Shown one piece after another: positions 36,865 through 45,869 of a DNA stretch of 52,098 nt. Numbering within the stretch: position 1 is the first letter of the stretch; every line of letters begins with the position of its first letter. This stretch comes from Quadrisphaera granulorum (GTDB lineage Bacteria > Actinomycetota > Actinomycetes > Actinomycetales > Quadrisphaeraceae), in NCBI RefSeq assembly GCF_003149145.1, contig NZ_QGDQ01000034.1, positions 1-52,098 on the forward strand. The letters are read 5' to 3'. The notes under the pieces were generated by a model. The model worked only from the letters and a program-made list of their open reading frames with translations, had not been told where the DNA came from and did no database searches. A program made the translations under genes and the position numbers.

Positions 36865-38178
36865 ATGTCGATGAAGACGAAGACCGCCCGACGGACCCTG
36901 CGCGTGGTGGGACTGCTGGCCGCGAGCACGCTCGCGCTGTCCACGGCCGCCTGCGGCGGCGGATCGGCCCAGAGCGACCCGAACACCCTCACCGTGTGGT
37001 GGTACGAGAGCCCGGAGTCGGCGATGGGGCAGAGCTGGAATGCCGCCCTGGAGGACTTCAAGGCCGACCACCCCGGCGTGACCGTGAAGTTCGAGCAGAA
37101 GACCTGGGACCAGATCCAGAAGTCAGGTCAGATGATCCTCAACTCCAACGACGTCCCCGACGTCATCGAGTACGCCAAGGGCAATGCGACGGCCGGCAAC
37201 GTCGCCAAGGCGGGCCTGCTCACCGACCTCACCGACGAGGCCACGAAGCGCGGCTGGCTCGACGAGCTGCCCGCCACGGTGCAGACGGTCGGCCGGTACG
37301 ACCAGAACGGCCTCATGGGGTCCGGCCAGCTGTACGGCATCCCGACCTACGGCGAGTACGTCAGCGTCTTCTACAACAAGGACGCCCTGGCTGCGAAGGG
37401 CCTCGCGGTGCCCACCACGGTGGCGGAGTTCGAGAACGTCATGAAGGCGTTCACCGCCGACGGCGTCACCCCGCTCGCCCTCGGCGCGAGCGACTACCCG
37501 ATCACGCACCTCATCTACCAGCTGGCGCTCAGCCAGGCAGACAAGCAGTGGGTCGACAACTTCCAGTTCTTCAAGGGCGACGTCGACTTCAACGACAAGG
37601 CCTGGACGTACGCCGCCCAGACCACGGCGGACTGGGTGAAGAAGGGCTACATCTCCGCGGACTCGACGGGCATCGACGCCGAGAACGCAGGCACCGGCTT
37701 CGAGAAGGGCACGTACCCCTTCTTCGTCAGCGGCTCGTGGTGGGACGGCGAGTTCAAGAGCAAGATCACCAGCTTCCAGTGGGGGACGTTCCCGTTCCCG
37801 GGCAGCTCCTTCGCCCCCGGCTCCGGCGGCAACCTGCTCGTCGTCCCGAAGAACGCCAAGAACAAGGAGCTGGCGTACGACTTCCTCGACGACACGCTGT
37901 CGAAGAAGACCCAGAACGCCATGGGCAACGCCGGCGGCGTCCCGGTGGCCGCAGACGCCTCGGCCGTCACCGACCCGGTCGGGCAGATGGCGGTGGCCGG
38001 CTTCACCCAGCTCACCGACGCCGACGGGCTCGCCTACTACCCCGACTGGCCGGTGGCGGGCTACTACGACGTGCTGCTCTCGCAGGCGCAGAGCCTGGTC
38101 AACGGCACGAGCACCCCCCAGGAGTACCTCGACGCCATCGGCAAGGCCTACGACACCGGCCGCCCGGCCACCAAGTGA
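36865..38178 (+). CDS. Oligosaccharide ABC importer, solute-binding lipoprotein
   Basis: 437 residues from ATG 36865 with GGGAGAGG upstream; ATG 36871 is an alternative. A twin-basic N-terminus (TARRTLR) is followed by a hydrophobic stretch and the lipobox-like LALSTAAC, with the lipidated Cys followed by GGGS. The mature domain is a family 1 (maltose-type) binding protein: LTVWWYESPESAMGQSWNAALEDFKADHPGVTVKFEQKTWDQIQ, then DVPDVIEYAKGN, YGIPTYGEYVSVFYNKDALAAKG and NLLVVPKNAKNKELAYDFLD. With the downstream alpha-glucosidase, an alpha-linked glucoside such as trehalose, maltose or sucrose is likely. Confidence 0.93.
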   Translation: MSMKTKTARRTLRVVGLLAASTLALSTAACGGGSAQSDPNTLTVWWYESPESAMGQSWNAALEDFKADHPGVTVKFEQKTWDQIQKSGQMILNSNDVPDVIEYAKGNATAGNVAKAGLLTDLTDEATKRGWLDELPATVQTVGRYDQNGLMGSGQLYGIPTYGEYVSVFYNKDALAAKGLAVPTTVAEFENVMKAFTADGVTPLALGASDYPITHLIYQLALSQADKQWVDNFQFFKGDVDFNDKAWTYAAQTTADWVKKGYISADSTGIDAENAGTGFEKGTYPFFVSGSWWDGEFKSKITSFQWGTFPFPGSSFAPGSGGNLLVVPKNAKNKELAYDFLDDTLSKKTQNAMGNAGGVPVAADASAVTDPVGQMAVAGFTQLTDADGLAYYPDWPVAGYYDVLLSQAQSLVNGTSTPQEYLDAIGKAYDTGRPATK

Positions 38179-39137
38179 CGAGCCGGCCCGTGACCAGTCA
38201 GCCAGTGACCAGCGAACCTCTGACGAGGACGACGACGACGGCGACGCGCCGTCGCTCGCGCGGCGGCTACCTGCCCTACCTCCTGCCAGGGGCGATCGGC
38301 TTCCTGCTCGTCGTCGCCGTTCCCGCGGTCGCCAACGCATGGCTCAGCCTCACCAGCTGGTCGGGCGTCGGGGACCCCACGTTCATCGGTCTGGACAACT
38401 ACGTCCGCCTGCTCGGTGACGACACGTTCTGGAAGTCCTTCGCCAACTCGGTCGCCATCATCATCGCGATGGCGATCCTGCCGACCGGGGTGGGGTTGTT
38501 CCTGTCCGCGGTGCTGTTCGACTTCATCGCCCCGCGCTTCGGTGGGCGTACGGCAACCACCCTGCGGGCGATGTTCTACCTGCCGCAGATCATCCCGATC
38601 GCCGTCGCGGGCGTGCTGTGGGGCTTCCTGCTGCAGCCGCAGACCGGTATCGTCAACAGCAGCTTGCGCGCGGCCGGGTTGGACGGCCTGGCGCAGAACT
38701 GGCTCGGAGACCCCGCGCTCGCGCTGCCCACCGTGATGATCATCTTGGTGTGGCTGCAGCTCGGCTACACCATCGTGATCTTCATGTCCGGCATGGCGCG
38801 GATCGACCCGTCGCTCAACGAGGCAGCGGACCTCGACGGCGCCAGCTGGCTGCAGCGGTTCTGGGTCATCACCGTCAACGAGCTGCGCCCGGAGATCGCC
38901 GTCGTGCTGCTCACCACCACCGTGGCGGCGCTCAAGGTCTTCGCGCCGATCTACGTCCTCACCAGCGGCGGACCGGGCAACGCCACGATCGTGCCGTCGT
39001 ACTTCGCCTTCTACAACTTCTTCACCACCACCCAGGTCGGGTACGGCGCAGCCATCTCCACCGTCCTGGCCGTCCTGCTCACAGCCCTCGCCGTCGTGCT
39101 GCTGTGGCTGCAGAAGAGGGAGGACAAGCACGCATGA
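38175..39137 (+). CDS. Sugar ABC importer permease (MalF-like)
   Basis: 320 residues from GTG 38175, overlapping the previous stop as GTGA; in-frame GTGs at 38190 and 38205 are alternatives because the first 25 residues are repetitive (VTSRPVTSQPVTSEP). Six hydrophobic helices are visible. The EAA loop is NEAADLDGASWLQRFWVITVNELRPEIAVV, and APIYVLTSGGPGNATIVPSYFAFYNFF is a family hallmark. It pairs with the next permease. Confidence 0.94.
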   Translation: MTSRPVTSQPVTSEPLTRTTTTATRRRSRGGYLPYLLPGAIGFLLVVAVPAVANAWLSLTSWSGVGDPTFIGLDNYVRLLGDDTFWKSFANSVAIIIAMAILPTGVGLFLSAVLFDFIAPRFGGRTATTLRAMFYLPQIIPIAVAGVLWGFLLQPQTGIVNSSLRAAGLDGLAQNWLGDPALALPTVMIILVWLQLGYTIVIFMSGMARIDPSLNEAADLDGASWLQRFWVITVNELRPEIAVVLLTTTVAALKVFAPIYVLTSGGPGNATIVPSYFAFYNFFTTTQVGYGAAISTVLAVLLTALAVVLLWLQKREDKHA

Positions 39138-40069
39138 GCACCACCCAGGTCACCCCCGTGAGCGCCACCGGCGCACCGCCGGCGGGCGGGAACCGCCGCC
39201 CACCGCGCGTCCGCCGACCGGACGCCCGCGGGCGCTCCGCGGCGACCCGGCGCTCGCCCGGCGCCGTCGTCGTCCTCATCGCCCTCGCGGTCCTGGCCGT
39301 CATCACGCTCCTGCCGGTGCTCCTGGCCGCGCTGAACGCGGTGAAGTCACCCGCCGACTACGTGGCGAACGGCCCGCTCGCGCTGCCGCGGTCGTTCGAC
39401 CTGACCGGCATCACCTCGTTCTGGCAGTCCGTCGACTTCACCGGGAAGCTGCTCAACAGCGTGCTGATCTCGGGGTCGGTCGCCGTCATCGCCGTCGTCC
39501 TCAGCCTCCTCACGGCCTATGCGATCGGCATCGGGCGCATCCGGGGGTCCTTCGGGGTGCTGGCCGTCTTCATGGTGGCCTTCACGCTCCCGCAGGAGGC
39601 GCTGATCTACCCGCTGTACGTCATGGCCAAGGCCGTGGGGCTGTACGACACCAAGCTCAGCGTGATCATCGTGCTGGCGGTGCTGCAGTCGGCCTTCGGC
39701 ACGTACCTGCTCTCCTCGGTGCTGCACACGTTCCCCGCCGAGGTGCTCGAGGCCGCGCGGATGGACGGTGCCGGCACGTTCCGGGTGCTGTGGAGCATCG
39801 TCATGCCGCTGACCCGCCCCACGCTCGTCGTCCTCGCCACGTTCTTCTTCATCTGGACCTGGAACGAGTTCTTCATCCCGCTGGTGCTGTTGCCCTCCAA
39901 CGAGAACCAGACCGTGTCGGTGGCGCTGGGCGCGCTGTTCGGCCAGTACACGAGCGACCCGGTCACGTCCGCGGCCGCGGCTCTCGTCGGGGTGCTGCCC
40001 GCGCTGGTGTTCTTCCTCGTCTTCCAGCGGACCCTCATGAAGGGCGTCAACATCGGGGCCGTCAAGTGA
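39134..40069 (+). CDS. Sugar ABC importer permease (MalG-like)
   Basis: 311 residues from ATG 39134 (ATGA overlap with the previous gene). A basic N-terminus of about 40 residues is followed by six helices. The EAA loop is VLEAARMDGAGTFRVLWSIVMPLTRPTLVVLATFFFIWTWNEFF, and the C-terminus LMKGVNIGAVK is typical. The operon encodes no ATP-binding subunit, so a shared MsiK-type ATPase elsewhere must energise the transporter (known practice in actinobacteria). Confidence 0.94.
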   Translation: MSTTQVTPVSATGAPPAGGNRRPPRVRRPDARGRSAATRRSPGAVVVLIALAVLAVITLLPVLLAALNAVKSPADYVANGPLALPRSFDLTGITSFWQSVDFTGKLLNSVLISGSVAVIAVVLSLLTAYAIGIGRIRGSFGVLAVFMVAFTLPQEALIYPLYVMAKAVGLYDTKLSVIIVLAVLQSAFGTYLLSSVLHTFPAEVLEAARMDGAGTFRVLWSIVMPLTRPTLVVLATFFFIWTWNEFFIPLVLLPSNENQTVSVALGALFGQYTSDPVTSAAAALVGVLPALVFFLVFQRTLMKGVNIGAVK

Positions 40070-41805
40070 CCGCGACCGAGCTCTCCCGGACCAGCGCTCC
40101 CGTCGACAGTGCTGCCTCCGACTGGTGGAAGTCCGCGGTGGTCTACCAGGTCTACCCGCGCAGCTTCGCCGACTCGAACGGCGACGGCGTGGGTGACCTG
40201 CGCGGTCTCATCGAGCACCTCGACCACATCGCCGGGCTGGGTGTCGACGTCATCTGGCTCTCGCCGATGTACCCCTCGCCCCAGGCCGACAACGGCTACG
40301 ACATCAGCGACTACCGCGACGTCGACCCGACCTTCGGGACCCTCGCGGACATGGACGAGCTGATCCGGCAGGTCCACGCCCGAGGCATGAAGATCATCCT
40401 TGACCTCGTGGTCAACCACACCTCGGACGAGCACCCGTGGTTCCAGTCGTCTCGCTCCAGCCGCACCGGCGAGCGAGCGGACTGGTACATCTGGCGCGAC
40501 CCGCGCCCGGGCGTCGAGCCGGGCACCCCCGGCGCCGAGCCCAACAACTGGGGCTCGTTCTTCTCCGGGCCGGCCTGGACGTGGGTGCCCGAGCGCGGGC
40601 AGTACTACCTGCACCTGTTCGCGGCCAAGCAGCCCGACCTCAACTGGGACTGCCCCGAGGTGCGCGCGGAGGTCTTCGCCACCATGCGCTGGTGGCTGGA
40701 CCGCGGGGTCGACGGCTTCCGCATGGACGTCATCAACTTCATCTCCAAAGACCCGGCGCTGCCGGACGGCCCGCTCACGTCGACAGGGCTCGGCGACGGG
40801 TCGGGGTCCTTCGCCTACGGACCGCGGGTGCACGAGTACCTCGCCGAGATGAAGGACGTGGTCTTCACCGGGCGTGACGCCGACTGCCTGACCGTCGGTG
40901 AGATGCCGAACGTGACCCCCGAGCAGGCGTTGCGCTTCACCGACTGCGAGACCGGTCAGCTGTGCATGGTCTTCCAGTTCGAGCACGTCGACCTCGACCA
41001 GGACGGCAGCAAGTGGGCCCCGCGGCCCGTCAGCGTGGTCGATCTCAAGACCTCGCTGGGCCGCTGGCAGCGCGCCATGGGCGACCGGGGCTGGAACAGC
41101 CTCTACTGGAACAACCACGACCAGCCCCGCGTGGTCTCCCGGTTCGGCGACGACCGCCAGCACTGGTACGAGTCCGCCACGGCGCTGGCCACCGTCCTGC
41201 ACCTGCACCGGGGGACGCCGTACATCTACCAGGGCGAAGAGCTCGGGATGACCAACGCGCCGTTCGAGCGCATCGAGGACTTCCGCGACATCGAGTCGAC
41301 GCGCTACTACGAGACGGCCGTGCTCGAGCGCGGTGCAGACGCCGACGAGGTGCTCGCGGCCCTGCGCCGCAAGGGCAGGGACAACGCGCGCACGCCGGTG
41401 CAGTGGACCGCCGGCGCCGGTGCGGGCTTCACCACGGGTGAGCCGTGGATCCCGGTCAACCCCAACCACGTGTGGCTCAACGCCGCCGCGCAGCGAGACG
41501 ACCCGGCCTCCGTCTACGCCTACTACCGGCGCCTGGTGGACCTGCGCCACCGCGACCCCGTGGTGGTCCACGGCGACTTCACGATGCTGCAGCCCGAGCA
41601 CCCGACGCTCTACGCCTTCGCGCGCTGCCTCGACGGCGCGCGGCTGGCCGTGTACGCCAACCTCTCGGGGGAGCCGCTCGAGGTCGACGTCGAGCTGCCC
41701 GACCGCGCCGCGACGACCGTCCTCACCAATCTCACGACCTCGGGCCCGTGGGACGGTCACCTGCTGCCGTGGGAGGTCAGGGTGCTCAGGTCCGACGTGC
41801 CGTGA
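40066..41805 (+). CDS. GH13 alpha-glucosidase / oligo-1,6-glucosidase type
   Basis: 579 residues from GTG 40066 (GTGA overlap). A complete GH13 catalytic barrel: WWKSAVVYQVYPRSFADSNGDGVGDLRG, DLVVNHTSDEHPWFQ, the nucleophile Asp in DGFRMDVINFISKDP, the acid/base Glu in TVGEMPN and the transition-state Asp in WNNHDQPRVVSRFGDD. GTPYIYQGEELGMTN and DNARTPVQWT are typical of subfamilies acting on short alpha-glucosides (isomaltose, sucrose, trehalose-6-P or maltose). No signal peptide, so it splits imported sugar in the cytoplasm. It is the last gene of the importer operon and overlaps the opposite persulfide dioxygenase gene by 20 bases. Confidence 0.95.
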   Translation: MTATELSRTSAPVDSAASDWWKSAVVYQVYPRSFADSNGDGVGDLRGLIEHLDHIAGLGVDVIWLSPMYPSPQADNGYDISDYRDVDPTFGTLADMDELIRQVHARGMKIILDLVVNHTSDEHPWFQSSRSSRTGERADWYIWRDPRPGVEPGTPGAEPNNWGSFFSGPAWTWVPERGQYYLHLFAAKQPDLNWDCPEVRAEVFATMRWWLDRGVDGFRMDVINFISKDPALPDGPLTSTGLGDGSGSFAYGPRVHEYLAEMKDVVFTGRDADCLTVGEMPNVTPEQALRFTDCETGQLCMVFQFEHVDLDQDGSKWAPRPVSVVDLKTSLGRWQRAMGDRGWNSLYWNNHDQPRVVSRFGDDRQHWYESATALATVLHLHRGTPYIYQGEELGMTNAPFERIEDFRDIESTRYYETAVLERGADADEVLAALRRKGRDNARTPVQWTAGAGAGFTTGEPWIPVNPNHVWLNAAAQRDDPASVYAYYRRLVDLRHRDPVVVHGDFTMLQPEHPTLYAFARCLDGARLAVYANLSGEPLEVDVELPDRAATTVLTNLTTSGPWDGHLLPWEVRVLRSDVP

Positions 41806-43228
41806 CGACGGCGGGTGCCACCTGCTGGCGCTCCCAGGCGGCCCAGCCGGCGTAGCTGCCCTCCAGCTGCACCACGCGGTGGCCGGCGCGACGCAGGGCG
41901 CTGGCCACCACGGCATTGCGCATCCCGGACTGGCAGTACGTGACCACCGGGGTGCCCGAGGCGGGGGCGGGCAGCTCGTCGGTGTGCCACAGCGCCCGCC
42001 CGCCGGGCAGGTGGACCGACCCCGGGACGTGGCCGGCCGCGTGTTCGGTGCGGTTGCGGACATCGACGACGACGGCGCCGGTCGCCGCGACCAAGCCCTC
42101 CAGCTCCGCCGGGGCGATGGTCTCGGCGGGTGCAAGCTCGAGCCCGTCCAGGCTGGTGGTGTATCCCCAGAGGGCGTCCACGCCGACACGCACGATGTGC
42201 GTGCGCAGCTCCTCGGCGGCTGCCGCATCGGCGGCGAGGGCGACCAGCGGGCGGTGCTCGGTCTCGGGGTCGTAGACCCAGGCGAGGTAGCTGGCGGCCT
42301 TGTCGACGCCGGGGATGTGCAGCGCGCCCGCGGGGGAGCCGGCGCGCACGGCGGCCGCGTCCCGCGTGTCGATGAGGATCGCCTCGTCGGCCTCCAGCCG
42401 GGCGCGCAGCGCCTCGCCCTCGATGCGCTCCAGCGGCGACAGCGGACCCAGGACGGCGGGGCCTTCGCGGTTCTCACGCTTCATCCGAGCGAAGTAGGCG
42501 TGGGCGTCGGGCTGGCCATCGAGCAGCTCGGCCACGAAGCCCGCTTCGTCGTCGTCGGCGAGGTAACGGGACCACCAGGCGTAGAGCCGCTCGTACCCGA
42601 CGGTGGTCGAGGCGACCGCGCCCAGTGCCTTGCCGCAGGCCGAGCCGGAGCCGTGCGCGGGGTGGACCTGCACGTGGTCGGGCAGGGTCAGGAAGACCCG
42701 CTTGAGGCTGGCGAAGAGTTCCCGGGCGCCCTCGTAGCGGGTGTCGACGCCGCCGGCAGCTTCGTCCAGGAGGTCGGGGCGGCCCAGGTCACCGGCGAAG
42801 ACGAGGTCTCCGGAGAGCAGGTAGCCGGGGGTGTCGGTGAAGGCGCCGTCCGTGACGGTGAAGACGAGGTGCTCGGGGGTGTGCCCGGGCGTGTGGCGGG
42901 CCTGGAGAGTGATGTTGCCGATGCGCAGCCGGTCGCCGTCGTGGAGGCGCTCGGCGGTGAAGCCGTACTGCCAGTCGGCGCCGCCCTCACCCGAGACGTA
43001 GGCGGTGGCGCCGGTGGCGGCGGCCAGCTCGCGGGTGCCGGAGAGGTAGTCGGCGTGGATGTGGGTCTCGGTGACGGCGGTGATCCGCAGGCCGTGCTTC
43101 GCGGCGAGGGTGAGGTAGTCGGCGATGTCACGGCGAGGGTCGACGACGACGGCCTCGCCGGTCTTCTGGCAGCCGATGACGTAGCTGGCCTGGGCCAGGT
43201 CCTCGTCGTAGAGCCTCTCGAGCAGCAC
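41786..43228 (-). CDS. Persulfide dioxygenase-rhodanese fusion
   Basis: 480 residues from GTG 43228 with AGGAGGACCC upstream. The N-terminal metallo-beta-lactamase domain is of the ETHE1/Blh type: YVIGCQKTGEAVVVDPRRDI, TETHIHADYLSGTRELA, HTPGHTPEHLVF, LLSGDLVFAGDLGRPDLL and HPAHGSGSACG. Two rhodanese domains follow. The first (LIDTRDAAAVRAGSPAGALHIPG) has alanines where the catalytic Cys loop should be, so it looks inactive. The second has the active loop VVTYCQSGMRNA. Such fusions oxidise glutathione- or mycothiol-type persulfides to sulfite and use the rhodanese to shuttle sulfane sulfur. Cytoplasmic. Confidence 0.92.
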   Translation of the reverse strand: MLLERLYDEDLAQASYVIGCQKTGEAVVVDPRRDIADYLTLAAKHGLRITAVTETHIHADYLSGTRELAAATGATAYVSGEGGADWQYGFTAERLHDGDRLRIGNITLQARHTPGHTPEHLVFTVTDGAFTDTPGYLLSGDLVFAGDLGRPDLLDEAAGGVDTRYEGARELFASLKRVFLTLPDHVQVHPAHGSGSACGKALGAVASTTVGYERLYAWWSRYLADDDEAGFVAELLDGQPDAHAYFARMKRENREGPAVLGPLSPLERIEGEALRARLEADEAILIDTRDAAAVRAGSPAGALHIPGVDKAASYLAWVYDPETEHRPLVALAADAAAAEELRTHIVRVGVDALWGYTTSLDGLELAPAETIAPAELEGLVAATGAVVVDVRNRTEHAAGHVPGSVHLPGGRALWHTDELPAPASGTPVVTYCQSGMRNAVVASALRRAGHRVVQLEGSYAGWAAWERQQVAPAVVTARRT

Positions 43229-43282
43229 GGGTCCTCCTGCGGATCGGTCGGGTGCGACCGCGGGCTTGCGGCGAACCCATGG

Positions 43283-43317
43283 TGTACGTACATTTGCTCC
43301 AGTGCAAGGTACGTACA
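43283..43317. promoter_or_regulatory. Twin GTACGTAC palindromes in the divergent sulfur promoter region
   Basis: TGTACGTACA (43283-43292) and GTACGTACA (43309-43317) have centres 25 bases apart, in an AT-richer patch between the divergent dioxygenase and rhodanese genes. GTxxxxAC dyads suit HutC-subfamily GntR regulators, and such a regulator is encoded two genes away at 43966. Confidence 0.65.
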
Positions 43318-43387
43318 TTCCATTCCGGCCCGCACCAGCTGATACCGGCCTCGTGCCGGAACCGAGACGACTGAGGGGTCCCACCCG

Positions 43388-43969
43388 ATGAGCGCCCGTA
43401 CTCCAGCCACCCGCATCAGCCCCGCTCACCTGCACACCGGCGCCCTCGGCGACCACCTCGTCCTGGACGTGCGCTCGGAGGCGGAGTTCGCCGCCGGCAG
43501 CCTGCCCGGCGCCCGCAACACCCCACTGGACCGGCTCGACGAGGCTCTGGCAGCGCTCGAGGTGCAGCTCGCCGAGCGCGACGTCGTCCTGGTCTGCCGC
43601 TCCGGGGTCCGCGCCCAGCGTGCCGCCGAGGCGCTGGCCGGCTCGGGGGCCCGCTCGCTCAAGGTGCTCGACGGCGGGCTGGAGGCGGTGTCCACCACCT
43701 CCGCGACGGCGTCCTCGTCGTCCCCATCCTCGATCGGCTGGTCCACGCCCGCCTCCGAAGCCGGGTGGGGCATGGAGCGCCAGGTCCGCCTCGTCGCGGG
43801 GGGCATCGTGGCGACCAGCATCCTCGCCAGCATCTGGAAGCCCAAGGCCCGCTTCGTGGCCGGCGGCATCGGTGCCGGACTGACCGTCGCGGCCCTGAGC
43901 AACACCTGCGCGATGGGCGCGGCCCTGGAGCGCCTGCCGTTCAACCGCCCGCGAGCCCCTCGCTCGTGA
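43388..43969 (+). CDS. Rhodanese with membrane tail (YgaP-like)
   Basis: 193 residues from ATG 43388. The rhodanese domain (LVLDVRSEAEFAAGSLPGARNTPLD) has the active-site loop VCRSGVRAQ with Cys near residue 62. After a serine-rich linker, the C-terminal DUF2892-like part (GMERQVRLVAGGIVATSILASIW, FVAGGIGAGLTVAALSNTCAMGAALERLPFNR) forms two membrane helices with the NTCAMG element typical of YgaP. It likely moves sulfane sulfur at the membrane. Its stop overlaps the start of the GntR regulator. Confidence 0.9.
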   Translation: MSARTPATRISPAHLHTGALGDHLVLDVRSEAEFAAGSLPGARNTPLDRLDEALAALEVQLAERDVVLVCRSGVRAQRAAEALAGSGARSLKVLDGGLEAVSTTSATASSSSPSSIGWSTPASEAGWGMERQVRLVAGGIVATSILASIWKPKARFVAGGIGAGLTVAALSNTCAMGAALERLPFNRPRAPRS

Positions 43970-44745
43970 ACGCCGCCCACGACCGCGCCGCCGTCCTGCC
44001 CGACCGCACCAGCGGGACGCCGGTCTGGCAGCAGGTCCAGGGCGACGTGCGCCGCCGTCTGGACGACGGCGCCTTCACCGACGGCGTCCCGGGGGAGCAC
44101 GCGCTGGCCGAGGAGTACGGCGTGTCCCGCCAGACCGTCCGTCAGGCGCTGCGGCCGCTGCGGGAGGCCGGTGTGCTGACCGCCCAGCGTGGCCGCGCGT
44201 CTCAGGCCACCGGTCTCACCCAGCCGCTGGGGGCGCTCTACAGCCTCTTCGCTTCGGTACGGGCCACCGGCATGACCCAGCGCAGCCGGGTGCTGACCCT
44301 CGACGTCGTCACCGACGCTGCGGCCAGCGCCGCGCTGCGCCTGCCCGCCGACGCGGAACTGGTGCACCTGCGCCGTCTGCGCCTCGCCGACGACGTCCCC
44401 CTCGCCCTCGACGAGGCCTGGCTGCCCGCTGTACGCACGCGCGCGCTGCTGGAGGCCGACTTCACCGAGACCGCCCTGTACGACGAGCTGGCCCGACGCT
44501 GCGGCATCCACGTCCGCGGCGGCGCCGAGCACCTGCGCGCCGTCGTCCTCACCCCCGCTGAGGCGGGGCTGCTGGACGTCGCCGTCGGTAGCGCCGCCTT
44601 CCTCGTCGAGCGGCTCGGCTGCAACGACGGCACCCCCGTGGAGCACCGCCGCAGCCTCATCCGCGCCGACAGGTTCAGTGTCAGCGCCCAGTTCGCGCCC
44701 AGCGCCGGGTACCGCTTCGCCTTCGACGCCCAGGTCACCGCCTGA
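43966..44745 (+). CDS. GntR-family regulator of the HutC/UTRA type
   Basis: 259 residues from GTG 43966 (GTGA overlap with the rhodanese gene). The winged helix is PVWQQVQGDVRRRLDDGAFTDGVPGEHALAEEYGVSRQTVRQALRPLREAGVLTAQRGRAS. The UTRA effector domain covers about residues 95-255 (LHLRRLRLADDVPLALDEAWLP and VEHRRSLIRADRFSVSAQF). UTRA domains usually sense small metabolites such as sugars or amino acids. In this sulfur operon the effector may be a sulfur compound, which would be unusual (inference). Likely target: the GTACGTAC pair. Confidence 0.88.
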   Translation: MNAAHDRAAVLPDRTSGTPVWQQVQGDVRRRLDDGAFTDGVPGEHALAEEYGVSRQTVRQALRPLREAGVLTAQRGRASQATGLTQPLGALYSLFASVRATGMTQRSRVLTLDVVTDAAASAALRLPADAELVHLRRLRLADDVPLALDEAWLPAVRTRALLEADFTETALYDELARRCGIHVRGGAEHLRAVVLTPAEAGLLDVAVGSAAFLVERLGCNDGTPVEHRRSLIRADRFSVSAQFAPSAGYRFAFDAQVTA

Positions 44746-44811
44746 CCTTCGGCCCGCCCTTCGCTTCACACCGCCTACCGCCCACCGTCTGCTGTCAGCC
44801 CCTGGAAGGAC

Positions 44812-45723
44812 ATGCCGATGACCGCCGCGCTGATCACCGTCGCCCTGGGGGTGGCGGTCGGTCTCGTCCTCGGCGTGCTCGGAGGAGGCGGGGCGATCCT
44901 GACGGTGCCCGCGCTCGTCTACCTGCTCGGCATGCCCGCGCGGGAGGCCACCGTCGCGAGCCTCGTCATCGTCGGAGTGGCCGCAGCCACCAGCAGCGCC
45001 ACCCACGCTCGCGCCGGGGCGGTGCGCTGGGGTGCCGCCCTGGTGTTCGTGGCGGTCGGTGTGCCCGCAACGGTGGCCGGAGCCGCGCTCAACCATCGGG
45101 TCCCGGCGGGCGTGGTGCTGGTCAGTTTCGCGGTGGTGATGCTGACCTCAGCGGCTGCGATGGTCTACCGCTCCCTGCATCGAGCAGCACCGATCGCCGC
45201 AGAGGAGCTCTGTGCTCCGCTGGCTCCGGCCCGTCGTGACGGGGGCGCGCTCGGCTCTCTCGGCGCAGAAGACGTTCGAGGGCCGGTGGCGGTGCGGGCG
45301 CCTGTCGCCCCACCATGCCCGACGACCCACAATGTTGGCCCGTCCCGCCGCTGTAAAGCGCTCTCCGTGGTCGCTGCCGGGCTGCTGGTCGGACTGCTCA
45401 CAGGGTTCCTCGGGGTGGGCGGCGGCTTCGTCATCGTCCCGGCGCTGGTGCTGGCACTCGGTCTGGCGATGCCGGTGGCGGTGGGCACCTCACTGGTGGT
45501 CATCGCCCTGAATTCGGGAGTCTCACTCCTCGCGAGAGCCGGCACCGCACACTTCGACTGGGCGGTGATCGTGCCGTTCACCCTCGGGGCTGTGGCGGCG
45601 TCCTTCGCGGGGCGTCCGCTGGCGGCCCGGCTGTCCGCGCGCACTGCCGGTCTGGCCTTCGCTGGGATGCTGGTCCTGGTCGCCGCCTACATCCTGCTGC
45701 GGTCGGCCGGCGCCCTCGGCTGA
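44812..45723 (+). CDS. TauE/SafE-family membrane exporter (sulfite-type)
   Basis: 303 residues from ATG 44812 with GGAAGGAC upstream. The protein has two homologous halves of about four helices, each starting with a glycine-rich loop: [30 protein letters not shown] and [42 protein letters not shown]. The central loop (about 127-182) is long and holds three cysteines (ELCAPL, PPCPTT, RRCKAL), not typical of the family. In this setting it probably exports the sulfite made by the persulfide dioxygenase. It starts 66 bases after the regulator gene. Confidence 0.9.
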   Translation: MPMTAALITVALGVAVGLVLGVLGGGGAILTVPALVYLLGMPAREATVASLVIVGVAAATSSATHARAGAVRWGAALVFVAVGVPATVAGAALNHRVPAGVVLVSFAVVMLTSAAAMVYRSLHRAAPIAAEELCAPLAPARRDGGALGSLGAEDVRGPVAVRAPVAPPCPTTHNVGPSRRCKALSVVAAGLLVGLLTGFLGVGGGFVIVPALVLALGLAMPVAVGTSLVVIALNSGVSLLARAGTAHFDWAVIVPFTLGAVAASFAGRPLAARLSARTAGLAFAGMLVLVAAYILLRSAGALG

Positions 45724-45869
45724 GGTGCCGTACTCCGAGCTCGGCGCCGAGGACGCCGCCGCTGGCGACGGTCAGAGGAGCAGCGGCCTCGATGTCAGGA
45801 GACTGGCTATCGCTGTCCGTGCGTGTGGGCATCGGTGAACCTGTCGACACCGGCGATGTGGACTCCCTC

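Noticed and set aside
41300-43342. A 669-residue plus-strand frame spanning the glucosidase end and the dioxygenase gene
   Set aside because: It is out of frame with the glucosidase and antisense to the well-supported dioxygenase-rhodanese gene.
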